Assembly (NCBI RefSeq): GCF_026340305.1 | Contig: NZ_JAPEPI010000002.1 | Span: 930,001-994,000 of the forward strand | Source: Streptomyces sp. NBC_01381 | GTDB lineage: Bacteria; Actinomycetota; Actinomycetes; Streptomycetales; Streptomycetaceae | DNA length: 64,000 nucleotides | Direction of reading: 5' to 3' | Shown: positions 25,944 through 34,514 of the stretch, in pieces | How the letters are laid out: each line of letters opens with the position of its first letter | Numbering within the stretch: position 1 is the stretch's first letter | Position numbers and translations under genes: made by a program | Notes under the pieces: generated by a model | Seen by the model: the letters and a program-made list of their open reading frames with translations, nothing else | Told to the model about the DNA's origin: nothing | Database searches by the model: none

Positions 25944-26577
25944 CGTGATCACTCTCCTCATCGTCGACGACCATCCCGTCGTACGCGACGGACTGCGCGG
26001 CATGTTCCAGTCCGACCCGTGCTTCGAGGTGCTCGGCGAGGCCGCCGACGGCGTCGAGGCGGTCGCCCTGACCGAACGCCTCGACCCGGACGTCGTCCTG
26101 ATGGACCTGCGCATGCCCGGCGGCAACGGCGTCGACGCGATCGCCGAGCTCACCCGGCGCGGCGCCCGCTCCCGGGTCCTCGTCCTCACCACGTACGACA
26201 CGGACTCGGACACGCTCCCCGCGATCGAGGCGGGCGCGACGGGCTACCTCCTCAAGGACGCACCCCGCGACGAGCTGTTCACCGCGGTCCGCGCGGCCGC
26301 CCAGGGCCGCACGGTCCTCTCCCCGGCGGTGGCCTCCCGCCTCGTCTCGGCGGTCCGCGCTCCGGCGACGACACCGGGCAACGAAGCGCTCTCGGCCCGC
26401 GAACGGGAGGTCCTCGTCCTGGTCGCCAAGGGCACGTCCAACCGCGAGATCGCCCGCGAACTCTTCATCAGCGAGGCCACGGTGAAGACCCACCTCACCC
26501 ACATCTACGCCAAGCTGGACGCGAAGGACCGCGCGGCGGCGGTAGCGGTGGCATACACCCGAAAAATCCTGAGCTGA
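25936..26577 (+). CDS. NarL/LuxR-family response regulator
   Basis: A 213-residue regulator with a receiver domain (IVDDHPVVRDGLRGMF; phospho-acceptor Asp in VVLMDLRMPGG; Lys in GYLLKDAPRDELF) and a LuxR HTH (LSAREREVLVLVAKGTSNREIA then ISEATVKTHLTHIYAKL). It starts inside the kinase gene. Its stop is only 3 bp from the convergent glgX stop, with no terminator between. It probably controls its own ABC transporter operon. Confidence 0.95.
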   Translation: MADVITLLIVDDHPVVRDGLRGMFQSDPCFEVLGEAADGVEAVALTERLDPDVVLMDLRMPGGNGVDAIAELTRRGARSRVLVLTTYDTDSDTLPAIEAGATGYLLKDAPRDELFTAVRAAAQGRTVLSPAVASRLVSAVRAPATTPGNEALSAREREVLVLVAKGTSNREIARELFISEATVKTHLTHIYAKLDAKDRAAAVAVAYTRKILS

Positions 26578-26580
26578 CCC

Positions 26581-28896
26581 TCACCTGCACACCCGCAGCA
26601 GAACCACCGCCCGCCCCGCCACAGTCACCGCACCCCCCGCCCGATGGACATCCCCCGGCGCCACCCCCTGCTCCTCCAGGGAGGTGTCCACCACCACCTC
26701 GTACGCGCCGGCCCACGGCTCACCCGGCAGCACGAAGCTCACCGGCCCTTCCCCCGCGTGCAGCACCGCGAGAAAGCTGTCGTCCACCACCGGCACCCCC
26801 CACGCGTCCCGCCCGGGAATGTCCCGCCCCGACAGATACATCCCCAGCGTCGCCGCGGGCGCGTACCAGTCCGCCTCCGTCATCTCCGCGCCCCGCGCGG
26901 TGAACCACGCCAGATCCCGCAGCCCGTCGGCGGAGTGCGCACGGCCGGAGAAGAAGGCCCGCCGCCGCAGCACGGGATGCGCGTGCCGCAACGCGATCAG
27001 CCGGGACGTCAGGTCGAACAGCGCCCGCCACCCCGGATCCTCGAGCAACCCCCAGTCGACCCAACTGACCTCGTTGTCCTGGCAGTACGCGTTGTTGCTG
27101 CCCCGCTGGGTACGCCCCATCTCGTCGCCCGCGACCAGCATCGGCACCCCGGTGGACAGCAGCAGCGTGGTCAGCAGATTCCGCAGCTGCCGGCGGCGCA
27201 CCTCCGCCACCCGCGCATCATCCGTCTCGCCCTCCGCGCCGCAGTTCCAGGAGCGGTTGTCGTCCGAGCCGTCCCGGTTGCCCTCGCCGTTGGCCTCGTT
27301 GTGCTTGCGCTCGTAGGAGACCAGGTCCCGCAGCGTGAACCCGTCGTGCGCCGTCACGAAGTTCACCGACGCGTACGGCCGCCGCCCGCCCCAGGCATAG
27401 AGGTCGCTCGAGCCGGAGAGCCGGTAGCCCAGGTCCCGCACATCGGGCAGCGCGCCCCGCCAGAAGTCCCGTACGGCGCCTCGGTAGCGGTCGTTCCACT
27501 CCGTCCACAGCGGAGGGAAGGCCCCCACCTGATAGCCCCCGGACCCCACGTCCCACGGCTCGGCGATCAGCTTCACCCGGCGAAGGACCGGATCCTGTGC
27601 GATCACCGCCAGGAACGGCGACAGCATGTCCACGTCGTGGAAGGAGCGAGCCAGCGCCGCCGCCAGATCGAAGCGGAAGCCGTCCACTCCCATCTCCGTC
27701 ACCCAGTACCGCAGCGAGTCCGTGATGAGGCGCAGGACGTGCGGCTGGACGACCTGGAGCGTGTTCCCGCACCCCGTGTAGTCCGCGTACCGCCGGGCGT
27801 CGGACGGCTGGAGCCGGTAGTAGCCGCGGTTGTCGATGCCCTTCAAGGAGAGCATCGGGCCCAACTCGCCCGCTTCCGCCGTGTGGTTGTAGACCACGTC
27901 CAGAATCACCTCGATCCCGGCCTCGTGCAGCGCCCGCACCATCCGCTTGAACTCGCCGACCTGCTGCCCCGTCGTCCCCGACGCCGCGTACGCCGCGTGC
28001 GGTGCGAAGTAGCCGATCGAGTTGTAGCCCCAGTAGTTCCTCAGGCCCCGGCGCAGCAGATGGTCCTCGTGCGCGAACTGGTGGACGGGCAGCAGCTCCA
28101 CCGCCGTCACACCCAGGCGTACGAGATGGTCGATCGCCGCCGGATGCGCCAACCCCGCGTACGTACCGCGGAGTTCCTCCGGTATCCCGGGGTGCAGTTT
28201 GGTGAAGCCCCGGACATGCACCTCGTAGATGACCGAGTCCGCCCACGGCGTCTTGGGGCGCCGGTCGTCCGTCCACTCGTCGTCCGGCGCGTCGTCGTGC
28301 ACGACCACGCCCTTGGGGACGTACGGCGCCGAGTCCCGGTCGTCCCGCACCGTGTCGGCCACCTGCTGCTGGGGCCAGTCCCGCACATGCCCGTACACCT
28401 CGGGCGGCAGCCCGCGCGCGCCGAAGTCGCCGTCCACCGCGCGCGCGTACGGGTCGAGGAGCAGCTTCGCCGGGTTCCAGCGCGCGCCCGTCCAGGGGTC
28501 CCAGCGGCCGTGCACGCGGTAGCCGTAGCGCTGCCCCGGACGGACTCCCGGCACGAAGCCGTGCCAGATCTCGTGCGTCAGCTCGGTCAGCGGACAGCGC
28601 GTCTCGACGCCCTCGTCGTCGAAGAGACACACCTCGGCGGCCTCCGCACCGCCCGCCCACAGCGCGAAGTTGGTGCCCGCGACGCCGTCGGGCCCCACCC
28701 TGAACCGCGCGCCGAGCGGCGTCGGCGCCCCCGGCCACACCGGCGGCCGCCGCGCCTCGGCCGCGTCCCGCGCCGGTGCGCGCACGGCGGGCGCACCGGC
28801 CGATGTCCCGTTCACGGCGGCGGGCTGCCCGGCCACGGCCGCGCCCGTCCCGCGCCGCCCACCCCGCAGTGCTTCCTGTTCGGCTGCGCTGGACAC
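26581..28896 (-). CDS. glgX: Glycogen debranching enzyme GlgX
   Basis: A 771-residue GH13_11 isoamylase-type enzyme that hydrolyses alpha-1,6 branches of phosphorylase-trimmed glycogen. An Ala/Gly-rich N-terminal tail (about 1-50) precedes a CBM48 domain (PLGARFRVGPDGVAGTNFALWA), the barrel with GVTAVELLPVHQF, VDGFRFDLAAALAR (nucleophile Asp), KLIAEPWDVG (acid Glu) and NFVTAHDGFTLRDLVSY, and a C-terminal beta domain. GTG at 28896 is preceded by GGAGG at 7 nt. It complements GlgP and GlgE encoded at the left end of the window. Confidence 0.95.
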   Translation of the reverse strand: MSSAAEQEALRGGRRGTGAAVAGQPAAVNGTSAGAPAVRAPARDAAEARRPPVWPGAPTPLGARFRVGPDGVAGTNFALWAGGAEAAEVCLFDDEGVETRCPLTELTHEIWHGFVPGVRPGQRYGYRVHGRWDPWTGARWNPAKLLLDPYARAVDGDFGARGLPPEVYGHVRDWPQQQVADTVRDDRDSAPYVPKGVVVHDDAPDDEWTDDRRPKTPWADSVIYEVHVRGFTKLHPGIPEELRGTYAGLAHPAAIDHLVRLGVTAVELLPVHQFAHEDHLLRRGLRNYWGYNSIGYFAPHAAYAASGTTGQQVGEFKRMVRALHEAGIEVILDVVYNHTAEAGELGPMLSLKGIDNRGYYRLQPSDARRYADYTGCGNTLQVVQPHVLRLITDSLRYWVTEMGVDGFRFDLAAALARSFHDVDMLSPFLAVIAQDPVLRRVKLIAEPWDVGSGGYQVGAFPPLWTEWNDRYRGAVRDFWRGALPDVRDLGYRLSGSSDLYAWGGRRPYASVNFVTAHDGFTLRDLVSYERKHNEANGEGNRDGSDDNRSWNCGAEGETDDARVAEVRRRQLRNLLTTLLLSTGVPMLVAGDEMGRTQRGSNNAYCQDNEVSWVDWGLLEDPGWRALFDLTSRLIALRHAHPVLRRRAFFSGRAHSADGLRDLAWFTARGAEMTEADWYAPAATLGMYLSGRDIPGRDAWGVPVVDDSFLAVLHAGEGPVSFVLPGEPWAGAYEVVVDTSLEEQGVAPGDVHRAGGAVTVAGRAVVLLRVCR

Positions 28897-29066
28897 CCAC
28901 TCGCCTCCCGCGGCTCGACCCCCGCCGCGTCCCGGCGGCCGGGGCTTACCAGACCGGACGACGCGAGCGGACCCCAAGGCTCCCCGCGCCGTCCTCCCCA
29001 CTGTTCTGCCCAGCGGGTGCGTCGCACTCACGTTTCCCCAGGAGGGGGACGGTCGTTGGGACGGAC

Positions 29067-30308
29067 GTGAGACAGGTAGCGAGGCGCGCACGGCGCGCAG
29101 GGGCCGCGCTGGCCGCCGTAGTGACATGGGCAGGACTGCTGGCCGGAGCCGCGGGATGCAGCGGTGACTCAGGCGGCATCGACCGCCTCATGGGCAAGCC
29201 GCGCTCGCCCGCCGACGCGATCCGGGTGACCCCCGACGACGGCAGCAAGGGCGTCAAGGGCGACGAACGGCTCCAGGTGAAGGTCCCCGACGGACGCCTC
29301 GAATCGGTGAAGGTCAGCCGGGTGCAGGACGCCCAGGAACTCCCGGTGCCCGGCCGCATCGACGAGAACGGCACGACCTGGAAGCCGCTGGACGACGGCG
29401 GCCTGGCGCTCGCCGCGAAGTACTCGGTGCACGCCGTCGCCATCGACGGCCACGGCCGCCGCTCGGCCCGGCACACGACGTTCACGACGTACGTCCCCGA
29501 CGAGCGGTTCATCGGATACGTGACGCCGGAGAACCGCTCCACCGTCGGCACCGGCATGATCGTCTCCCTGGAGTTCAACCGGGAGATCGAGAACCGCGAG
29601 GCCGTCCAGCGCGCCATCCACGTCACCGCGGAGCCGGCCGTCGACGTACGCCCGCACTGGTTCGGCAAGACCCGCGTCGACTTCCGCCCCGAGAAGTACT
29701 GGAAGCCCGGCACCAAGGTCACCGTCGGCCTGGGCCTGCGCGACATCGAGGCCGCGCCCGGCGTCTACGGCCTCCAGGACAAGAGCTTCACCTTCACCGT
29801 CGGCCGCAGCCAGCATTCCCTGGTCGACGCCGCCGAGCACACCATGGAAGTACGCCGCGACGGCGAGCTCCTCTCCACGGTGCCGATCACGGCAGGGGCC
29901 CCGAAGACGACGACGTACAACGGGAAGATGGTGGTCACCGAGATGCTCGACGTGACCCGCATGAACAGCCGCACCGTCGGCTTCGGCGGCGAGTACGACA
30001 TCCCCGACGTCCCGCACGCCATGCGCCTGACCACGTCCGGCACCTTCCTGCACGGCAACTACTGGTCGCCGGACGCCCCTGGCAACACCAATGTCAGCCA
30101 CGGCTGCGTGGGCCTGCGCGATGTGAAGGGCGGCAGCTCACAGACCCCGGCGGGCTGGTTCTTCGACCGGAGTCTGATCGGTGACGTCGTGGAAGTTGTC
30201 AACAGCCATGACAAGAAAGTCGCTCCTGACAACGGGCTCGGTGGCTGGAACATGGAGTGGAAGGACTGGACGGCACCGCCCGGAGCCAAGCCGGAGGCCA
30301 AGCCCTGA
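29067..30308 (+). CDS. L,D-transpeptidase lipoprotein (Ig-like + YkuD)
   Basis: A 413-residue exported enzyme that forms 3-3 peptidoglycan cross-links. A signal peptide ends in a lipobox-like AAGC (cysteine about residue 31). Two Ig-like domains of the actinobacterial LDT type follow (SVHAVAIDGHGRRSARHTTF, EPAVDVRPHWFGKTRVDFRP), then the YkuD domain with TTTYNGKMVVTE, HAMRLTTSGTFLHGNYW and the catalytic Cys in SHGCVGLRD. The GTG at 29067 is the only in-frame candidate near the signal peptide; its ribosome binding site is weak. It is divergent from glgX and followed by a close paralogue. Vancomycin-independent wall cross-linking and polar growth are the known roles of such enzymes. Confidence 0.92.
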   Translation: MRQVARRARRAGAALAAVVTWAGLLAGAAGCSGDSGGIDRLMGKPRSPADAIRVTPDDGSKGVKGDERLQVKVPDGRLESVKVSRVQDAQELPVPGRIDENGTTWKPLDDGGLALAAKYSVHAVAIDGHGRRSARHTTFTTYVPDERFIGYVTPENRSTVGTGMIVSLEFNREIENREAVQRAIHVTAEPAVDVRPHWFGKTRVDFRPEKYWKPGTKVTVGLGLRDIEAAPGVYGLQDKSFTFTVGRSQHSLVDAAEHTMEVRRDGELLSTVPITAGAPKTTTYNGKMVVTEMLDVTRMNSRTVGFGGEYDIPDVPHAMRLTTSGTFLHGNYWSPDAPGNTNVSHGCVGLRDVKGGSSQTPAGWFFDRSLIGDVVEVVNSHDKKVAPDNGLGGWNMEWKDWTAPPGAKPEAKP

Positions 30309-30409
30309 GCCGGGAGTTGAGGTGGGGCCCGCACCGCATGCGCAGTTGGGACTGAACAGTGACATTGGCGGGGACTCATCGGTCAGGACCGTGTGGTTAT
30401 CTAGCGCGG

Positions 30410-30429
30410 GGCGCGTGTCGGCACGCGCC
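30410..30429 (+). promoter_or_regulatory. Hairpin in leader of second L,D-transpeptidase gene
   Basis: GGCGCGTG and CACGCGCC form an 8-bp stem with a TCGG loop, 50 bp upstream of the GTG start. It may be a weak terminator of the first paralogue or a 5'-UTR element; nothing else in the 171-bp gap is recognisable. Confidence 0.35.
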
Positions 30430-30479
30430 AATGCACTGGGGTGCGGGCCTGACCAGGCCGTGTGAGGGGAGACAACATC

Positions 30480-31730
30480 GTGAACGGGCGACCGATATCG
30501 GGGACGTCGGTTGGTGCGCGGGGGAGCGCACGGCGGCGGGGGAGCAAGGGCCTCTTTGCGGTGGCATCGGGTGTGACACTGCTGTTGGTCACGGCCTGCG
30601 GCGGGGGCGGCGGCTCGGACTCGGGTGACGACGGCAAGGGCAAGGGCAAGGCGGCCGACAAGAACGCGCCGTCGACGGCTGTGGTGACCGTGGCCCCGAA
30701 GGACGGCGCGGAGTCGGTGGCCACCAGCGGGGCCCTGAAGATAGCCGCCGACAAGGGCAAGCTGTCCCAGGTCAAGGTCGAGGACAGCAAGGGCAATCCG
30801 GTCCCCGGCAAGATCACTTCGGGTGGCGCGACGTGGACGCCCGCGCACCACCTGGCGGCCTCCACGAAGTACAAGGTCCACGCGATCGCCAAGGACTCCG
30901 AGGGCCGCGAGTCCGCCAAGGACACGTCGTTCACGACGCTGACCCCGAAGAACACCTTCGTCGGCCAGTTCACTCCGGAGGACGGCTCGAAGGTCGGCGT
31001 CGGGATGCCGTTCTCCGTCCACTTCAACCGCGGGATCACCGCGCCCGAGGACGTCGAGAAGGCCATCGAGATCAAGACCGAGCCGGCCGTGGACGTCGAG
31101 CCCCACTGGTTCGGCAACGACCGCATCGACTTCCGCCCCGAGAAGTACTGGAAGGCGGGCACGAAGGTCACCGTCAACCTCAACCTCGACGGCGTCGAGG
31201 GACGGCCCGGCGTGTACGGCGAGCAGGCCAAGACCCTGAAGTTCACCATCGGCCGCAGCCAGGTCTCCACCGTCGACGCCAAGTCCCACCAGATGAAGGT
31301 CGTCCGGGACGGCAAGCAGATCAAGAAGATCCCGATCACCGCGGGCGCCCCCGGCACGACGACGTACAACGGCCAGATGGTCATCAGCGAGAAGCTCCAG
31401 GTCACGCGGATGAACGGCGACACGGTCGGCTTCGGCGGCGAGTACGACATCAAGGACGTCCCGCACGCGATGCGCCTGTCCAACTCGGGCACGTTCATCC
31501 ACGGCAACTACTGGTCGGGCGGTGCCTTCGGCAACACGAACGCCAGCCACGGCTGTGTCGGCCTGAGCGACGTGCGCGGCGGCTACAGCAAGAAGACGCC
31601 CGGAGGATGGTTCTTCAACAACTCCCTCGTCGGGGACCTGGTGGTCGTGAAGAACTCGGCGGACAAGACGATCCAGCCCGAGAACGGCTTCAACGGCTGG
31701 AACATGTCCTGGGAGAAGTGGAAGGCCTGA
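30480..31730 (+). CDS. L,D-transpeptidase lipoprotein, second paralogue
   Basis: A 416-residue protein with a clear lipobox (LLLVTAC, cysteine about 40), a Gly/Asp/Lys linker, two Ig-like domains and a YkuD domain with TTTYNGQMVISE, HAMRLSNSGTFIHGNYW and catalytic SHGCVGLSD. It aligns along its whole length with the upstream gene, so the two are a tandem duplication. GTG 30480 is favoured because GAGGGGA precedes it by 9 nt; GTG 30462 has no such site. Both end with a similar NGF/LNGWNMxWxxW tail. It should act outside the membrane in peptidoglycan 3-3 cross-linking. Confidence 0.94.
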   Translation: MNGRPISGTSVGARGSARRRGSKGLFAVASGVTLLLVTACGGGGGSDSGDDGKGKGKAADKNAPSTAVVTVAPKDGAESVATSGALKIAADKGKLSQVKVEDSKGNPVPGKITSGGATWTPAHHLAASTKYKVHAIAKDSEGRESAKDTSFTTLTPKNTFVGQFTPEDGSKVGVGMPFSVHFNRGITAPEDVEKAIEIKTEPAVDVEPHWFGNDRIDFRPEKYWKAGTKVTVNLNLDGVEGRPGVYGEQAKTLKFTIGRSQVSTVDAKSHQMKVVRDGKQIKKIPITAGAPGTTTYNGQMVISEKLQVTRMNGDTVGFGGEYDIKDVPHAMRLSNSGTFIHGNYWSGGAFGNTNASHGCVGLSDVRGGYSKKTPGGWFFNNSLVGDLVVVKNSADKTIQPENGFNGWNMSWEKWKA

Positions 31731-31793
31731 CAGGCCCGCCGGGATGCCCGGCCGCATGTCGCTGTCATGCGGGGCACGGCTAACGTGCCTCGC

Positions 31794-32564
31794 ATGACAT
31801 CTGTGCATCTCGAAGTCGCCGAAGGCGTCGGCACGATCCGCCTCGACCGCCCTCCGATGAACGCGCTCGACATCGCCCTGCAGGACCGGCTCAAGGAACT
31901 GGCCGAAGAGGCGACCCGGCGCGACGACGTACGCGCCGTGATCATCTACGGCGGCGAGAAGGTGTTCGCGGCGGGCGCGGACATCAAAGAGATGCAGGAC
32001 ATGGACCACGCGGCGATGATCGTGCGGTCCCGTGCCCTGCAGGACTCGTTCACCGCCGTCGCCCGCATCCCCAAGCCGGTCGTCGCCGCCGTCACCGGCT
32101 ATGCCCTCGGCGGCGGCTGCGAGCTCGCGCTCTGCGCCGACTTCCGCATCGCCGCCGACAACGCCAAGCTCGGCCAGCCGGAGATCCTGCTCGGCCTGAT
32201 CCCCGGCGCGGGCGGCACCCAGCGCCTGTCCCGTCTGGTCGGCCCGTCCAAGGCCAAGGACCTCATCTTCACCGGCCGCATGGTGAAGGCCGAAGAGGCG
32301 CTCACCATCGGCCTGGTGGACCGCGTCGTGCCCGCCGCCGAGGTGTACGAGCAGGCGCACCAGTGGGCGGCGCGGCTCGCGCAGGGGCCCGCGCTGGCGC
32401 TGCGCGCCGCAAAGGAGGCCGTGGACGCGGGCCTGGAGACGGACATCGACACCGGGCTCGCTATCGAGCGCACCTGGTTCGCGGGTCTGTTCGCCACGGA
32501 GGACCGCGAGCGGGGCATGCGCAGCTTCGTCGAGGAGGGTCCCGGCAAGGCGAAGTTCCTCTGA
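31794..32564 (+). CDS. Enoyl-CoA hydratase/isomerase family protein
   Basis: A 256-residue crotonase-fold protein. The oxyanion-hole segment is FAAGADIKEMQDM and the second is ALGGGCELALCADFRIAA. The active-site glutamates correspond to Glu in GGGCELAL and PEILLGLIPGAGGTQRL, as in true hydratases. It would hydrate trans-2-enoyl-CoA in fatty acid oxidation. ATG 31794 is favoured because TAACGT lies just upstream at promoter -10 distance, giving a leaderless message, a common Streptomyces arrangement; the ATG at 31767 would add nine odd residues. Confidence 0.92.
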   Translation: MTSVHLEVAEGVGTIRLDRPPMNALDIALQDRLKELAEEATRRDDVRAVIIYGGEKVFAAGADIKEMQDMDHAAMIVRSRALQDSFTAVARIPKPVVAAVTGYALGGGCELALCADFRIAADNAKLGQPEILLGLIPGAGGTQRLSRLVGPSKAKDLIFTGRMVKAEEALTIGLVDRVVPAAEVYEQAHQWAARLAQGPALALRAAKEAVDAGLETDIDTGLAIERTWFAGLFATEDRERGMRSFVEEGPGKAKFL

Positions 32565-32639
32565 CGTACCCCTGAAGTGCCCCTGGAATGTGATCAGTTG
32601 AGGGCACGTCAGCATGCGTGTCCCCCGAAGGGGCGGATT

Positions 32640-32797
32640 ATGCGAGGCTTAAGAGAACCTTAAGCCTGCCTGCTTCGGGGCTGTTGGTGATCACCCGTAA
32701 GCGGGCAGTCATCGCAGGTCGGACGGGCTGTCGCAGGGCCCTAACTGCCACTGGCATATGCCTACTCGGCCCCCCGGAACGGTTGGTTCCGGGGGGC
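32640..32797 (+). ncRNA. Candidate small RNA in intergenic region
   Basis: The 285-bp gap between the hydratase and the ATPase gene is packed with structure. A 9-bp inverted repeat (AGGCTTAAG/CTTAAGCCT, 32645-32667) and a GGTGATCACC palindrome (32686-32695) precede CCCG-TAAG-CGGG. A long-range GGCAGT/ACTGCC pairing follows, then a terminator with U-rich tail (32770-32797). No protein frame is credible. A short transcript ending at this terminator is plausible; I cannot match it to a named RNA family. Confidence 0.35.
32770..32797 (+). terminator. Intrinsic terminator with T-rich tail
   Basis: CCCCCCGGAAC and GTTCCGGGGGG form a perfect 11-bp stem with a 5-nt loop followed by CTTATTCCT. It is the most canonical terminator in the window, about 205 bp past the hydratase stop, so it may belong to a separate transcript. 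Confidence 0.85.
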
Positions 32798-32849
32798 TTA
32801 TTCCTCCGGAACGGCCCCGGAGGGCGCTCGGTGCGGCCATGATGGGGGC

Positions 32850-33353
32850 ATGGCGGGGCTGGAGGGTATGGAACAGCCGCGGCGGCACGGGAGTGCGACC
32901 GCGGCGCGCTGGTCGCCGGCGGTTGAGGACGAACACGCGCTCAAGGCGCTCGAGTTGTTCGGCAACCCGACGGACGCGGAAGTGCCGCTGCCGTCGCGCC
33001 CGGAGTCCGCCGCCATCGCGCGCCGGCTCGCGCAGGTCGTCGTGCTCCGCCACTGGGGCCTCTCCCCGAAGATGACCGAGGACGTGGTCCTCCTCGTCTC
33101 CGAACTCGTCGGCAACGCCGTGCGGCACACCGGCGCCCGCGTCTTCGGCCTGAAGATGGCGCGGCGGCGCGGCTGGATAAGGATCGAGGTGCGCGACCCC
33201 TCGCGCGGACTGCCCTGTCTGATGCCCGTCCATGAGCTCGACCTCAGCGGCCGCGGGCTCTTCCTCGTCGACAAGCTCTCCGACCGGTGGGGCGTGGACC
33301 TGCTGCCGCGCGGCAAGACGACCTGGTTCGAGATGCGGGTCGCCGACCGCTGA
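32850..33353 (+). CDS. ATP-binding protein, RsbW/anti-sigma-factor-like HATPase
   Basis: A 167-residue GHKL-fold protein of the HATPase_c_2 group abundant in Streptomyces. An N-box is visible (VVLLVSELVGNAVRHTGARVFGL), with a G1-like RDPSRGLPCL and the GRGLFLVDKLSDRWGVD segment. Such proteins are serine kinases/anti-sigma factors that phosphorylate anti-anti-sigma partners, or orphan regulators; no partner gene is adjacent. ATG 32850 is used; the 30-residue N-terminal tail is poorly conserved-looking and ATG 32868 is possible. Confidence 0.85.
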   Translation: MAGLEGMEQPRRHGSATAARWSPAVEDEHALKALELFGNPTDAEVPLPSRPESAAIARRLAQVVVLRHWGLSPKMTEDVVLLVSELVGNAVRHTGARVFGLKMARRRGWIRIEVRDPSRGLPCLMPVHELDLSGRGLFLVDKLSDRWGVDLLPRGKTTWFEMRVADR

Positions 33354-33360
33354 CACGAAA

Positions 33361-33394
33361 GCCCCCGGTCGCCGATGTGCGGCGGTGCGGGGGC
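33361..33394 (+). terminator. Terminator after the HATPase gene
   Basis: GCCCCCG and CGGGGGC enclose a second stem (CGCCG/CGGCG) and are followed by CCTTCGTG, 7 bp after the stop codon. Confidence 0.7.
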
Positions 33395-33734
33395 CTTCGT
33401 GAAGGGCCATGGACTAATGGGGTGTGGTCCACGGCCACTGAAACGACCTGGGCCCGGGTCAATGGGTCAATGAAGGTCGTGGCATCGACTATGGCAGACG
33501 GGGGTCAGCGATCCAAAAGTCCCTATCCGTGCATAAGGGACCAAACCGGGGCATTGCAAAAGTGAATCCTTGGTGAGATGGGACACCTGCCTGGTAAACG
33601 CTGGTTAAGTGCAGGCTGTGACAGGTGTTCCGCAAGAGTCGCCCAGGTGGCCGGAGAGTTCGCGGCCCCGACCCGCAGAGGCCCCGAAGCGGGCAATCAG
33701 CATCTTTCGCCCGCTTTACCTATTAAATGGGCGC
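33395..33734. other. 340-bp gap before the NodB-like gene
   Basis: No convincing gene. ACGACCT...AGGTCGT (about 33443-33481) forms a 7-bp inverted repeat around a 24-nt loop. GTCCCT...AGGGAC (about 33520-33542) forms another. TATTAA at 33721-33726 lies at -10 distance from the GTG at 33735, suggesting a leaderless transcript. The stretch is noticeably less GC-rich than its surroundings. Confidence 0.4.
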
Positions 33735-34514
33735 GTGATCGAGACCGACCGCCGAGGAGCCCTGCGCGCGGGCGCCGCCCTGGCCGTCACCGGCGCGCTC
33801 GCCACCGGATGCGCCACGACCGGCACCGCCCCCACGCGCGACCGCCCGCACGCATCGCACGGCGCACCCCACGCCACCCCGGCGGCCGCCCCCGCACCCC
33901 GCCGCTTCCCCGGCCTCCCCGACCAGATCGCACACAGCCCCCGCGGCCGCCCCCAGGTCGCCCTCACCTTCCACGGCCAGGGCGACCCCGCCACCGCAGG
34001 GTCCCTGCTCACCATCGCCGAGAACGCGAACGCCAAGATCACCGTCCTCGCCGTAGGCGGCTGGCTCGACGAACACCCCACGCTCGCCCGCCGCATCCTC
34101 GACGGCGGCCACGACCTCGGCAACCACACCCACCACCACCTCACCATCAACGACATGACCGAGGCCGACGCCCGCGCCGAGATCACCGGCTGCGCCGAAC
34201 GCCTGCGCCGCCTCACCGGCTCCATCGGCACCTGGTTCCGTCCATCGCGCGCCCAGCGGGCGACCCCCCTCGTCGCCCGCATCGCCCACCGCGCCGGCTA
34301 CCCGCACGTCCTCTCGTACGACGTCGACTCCCTCGACTTCACCTCGCCGGGCGCCCCGGCCGTCACCCGCAAGATCGCCTCAGAGGTGCGCGCGGGCTCC
34401 GTCGTGAGCCTGCACTTCGGGTACGCGGACACGGTCGCCGCGCTCCCCGCCGTCCTGGAAGACCTCGACCGCCGCGGCCTGCGCGCGGTGACGACCACGG
34501 AGCTGCTGACCTGA
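33735..34514 (+). CDS. Polysaccharide deacetylase-like (NodB fold) lipoprotein with altered active-site motif
   Basis: A 259-residue exported protein. The N-terminus TDRRGALRAGAALAVTGALATGC has a twin-arginine-like pair and a lipobox ending at Cys. The NodB domain follows. The metal histidines His131 and His135 (GNHTHHH) are kept, but motif 1, normally TFDDG, reads TFHGQGD with His80-Gly81, and motif 3 reads FRPSRAQ. Deacetylase activity on peptidoglycan or glycan is therefore uncertain. GTG 33735 is chosen because the signal sequence begins there and TATTAA sits at -10 distance. The stop overlaps the next gene's ATG (TGATG), so it is made together with a beta-propeller lipoprotein. Confidence 0.83.
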   Translation: MIETDRRGALRAGAALAVTGALATGCATTGTAPTRDRPHASHGAPHATPAAAPAPRRFPGLPDQIAHSPRGRPQVALTFHGQGDPATAGSLLTIAENANAKITVLAVGGWLDEHPTLARRILDGGHDLGNHTHHHLTINDMTEADARAEITGCAERLRRLTGSIGTWFRPSRAQRATPLVARIAHRAGYPHVLSYDVDSLDFTSPGAPAVTRKIASEVRAGSVVSLHFGYADTVAALPAVLEDLDRRGLRAVTTTELLT

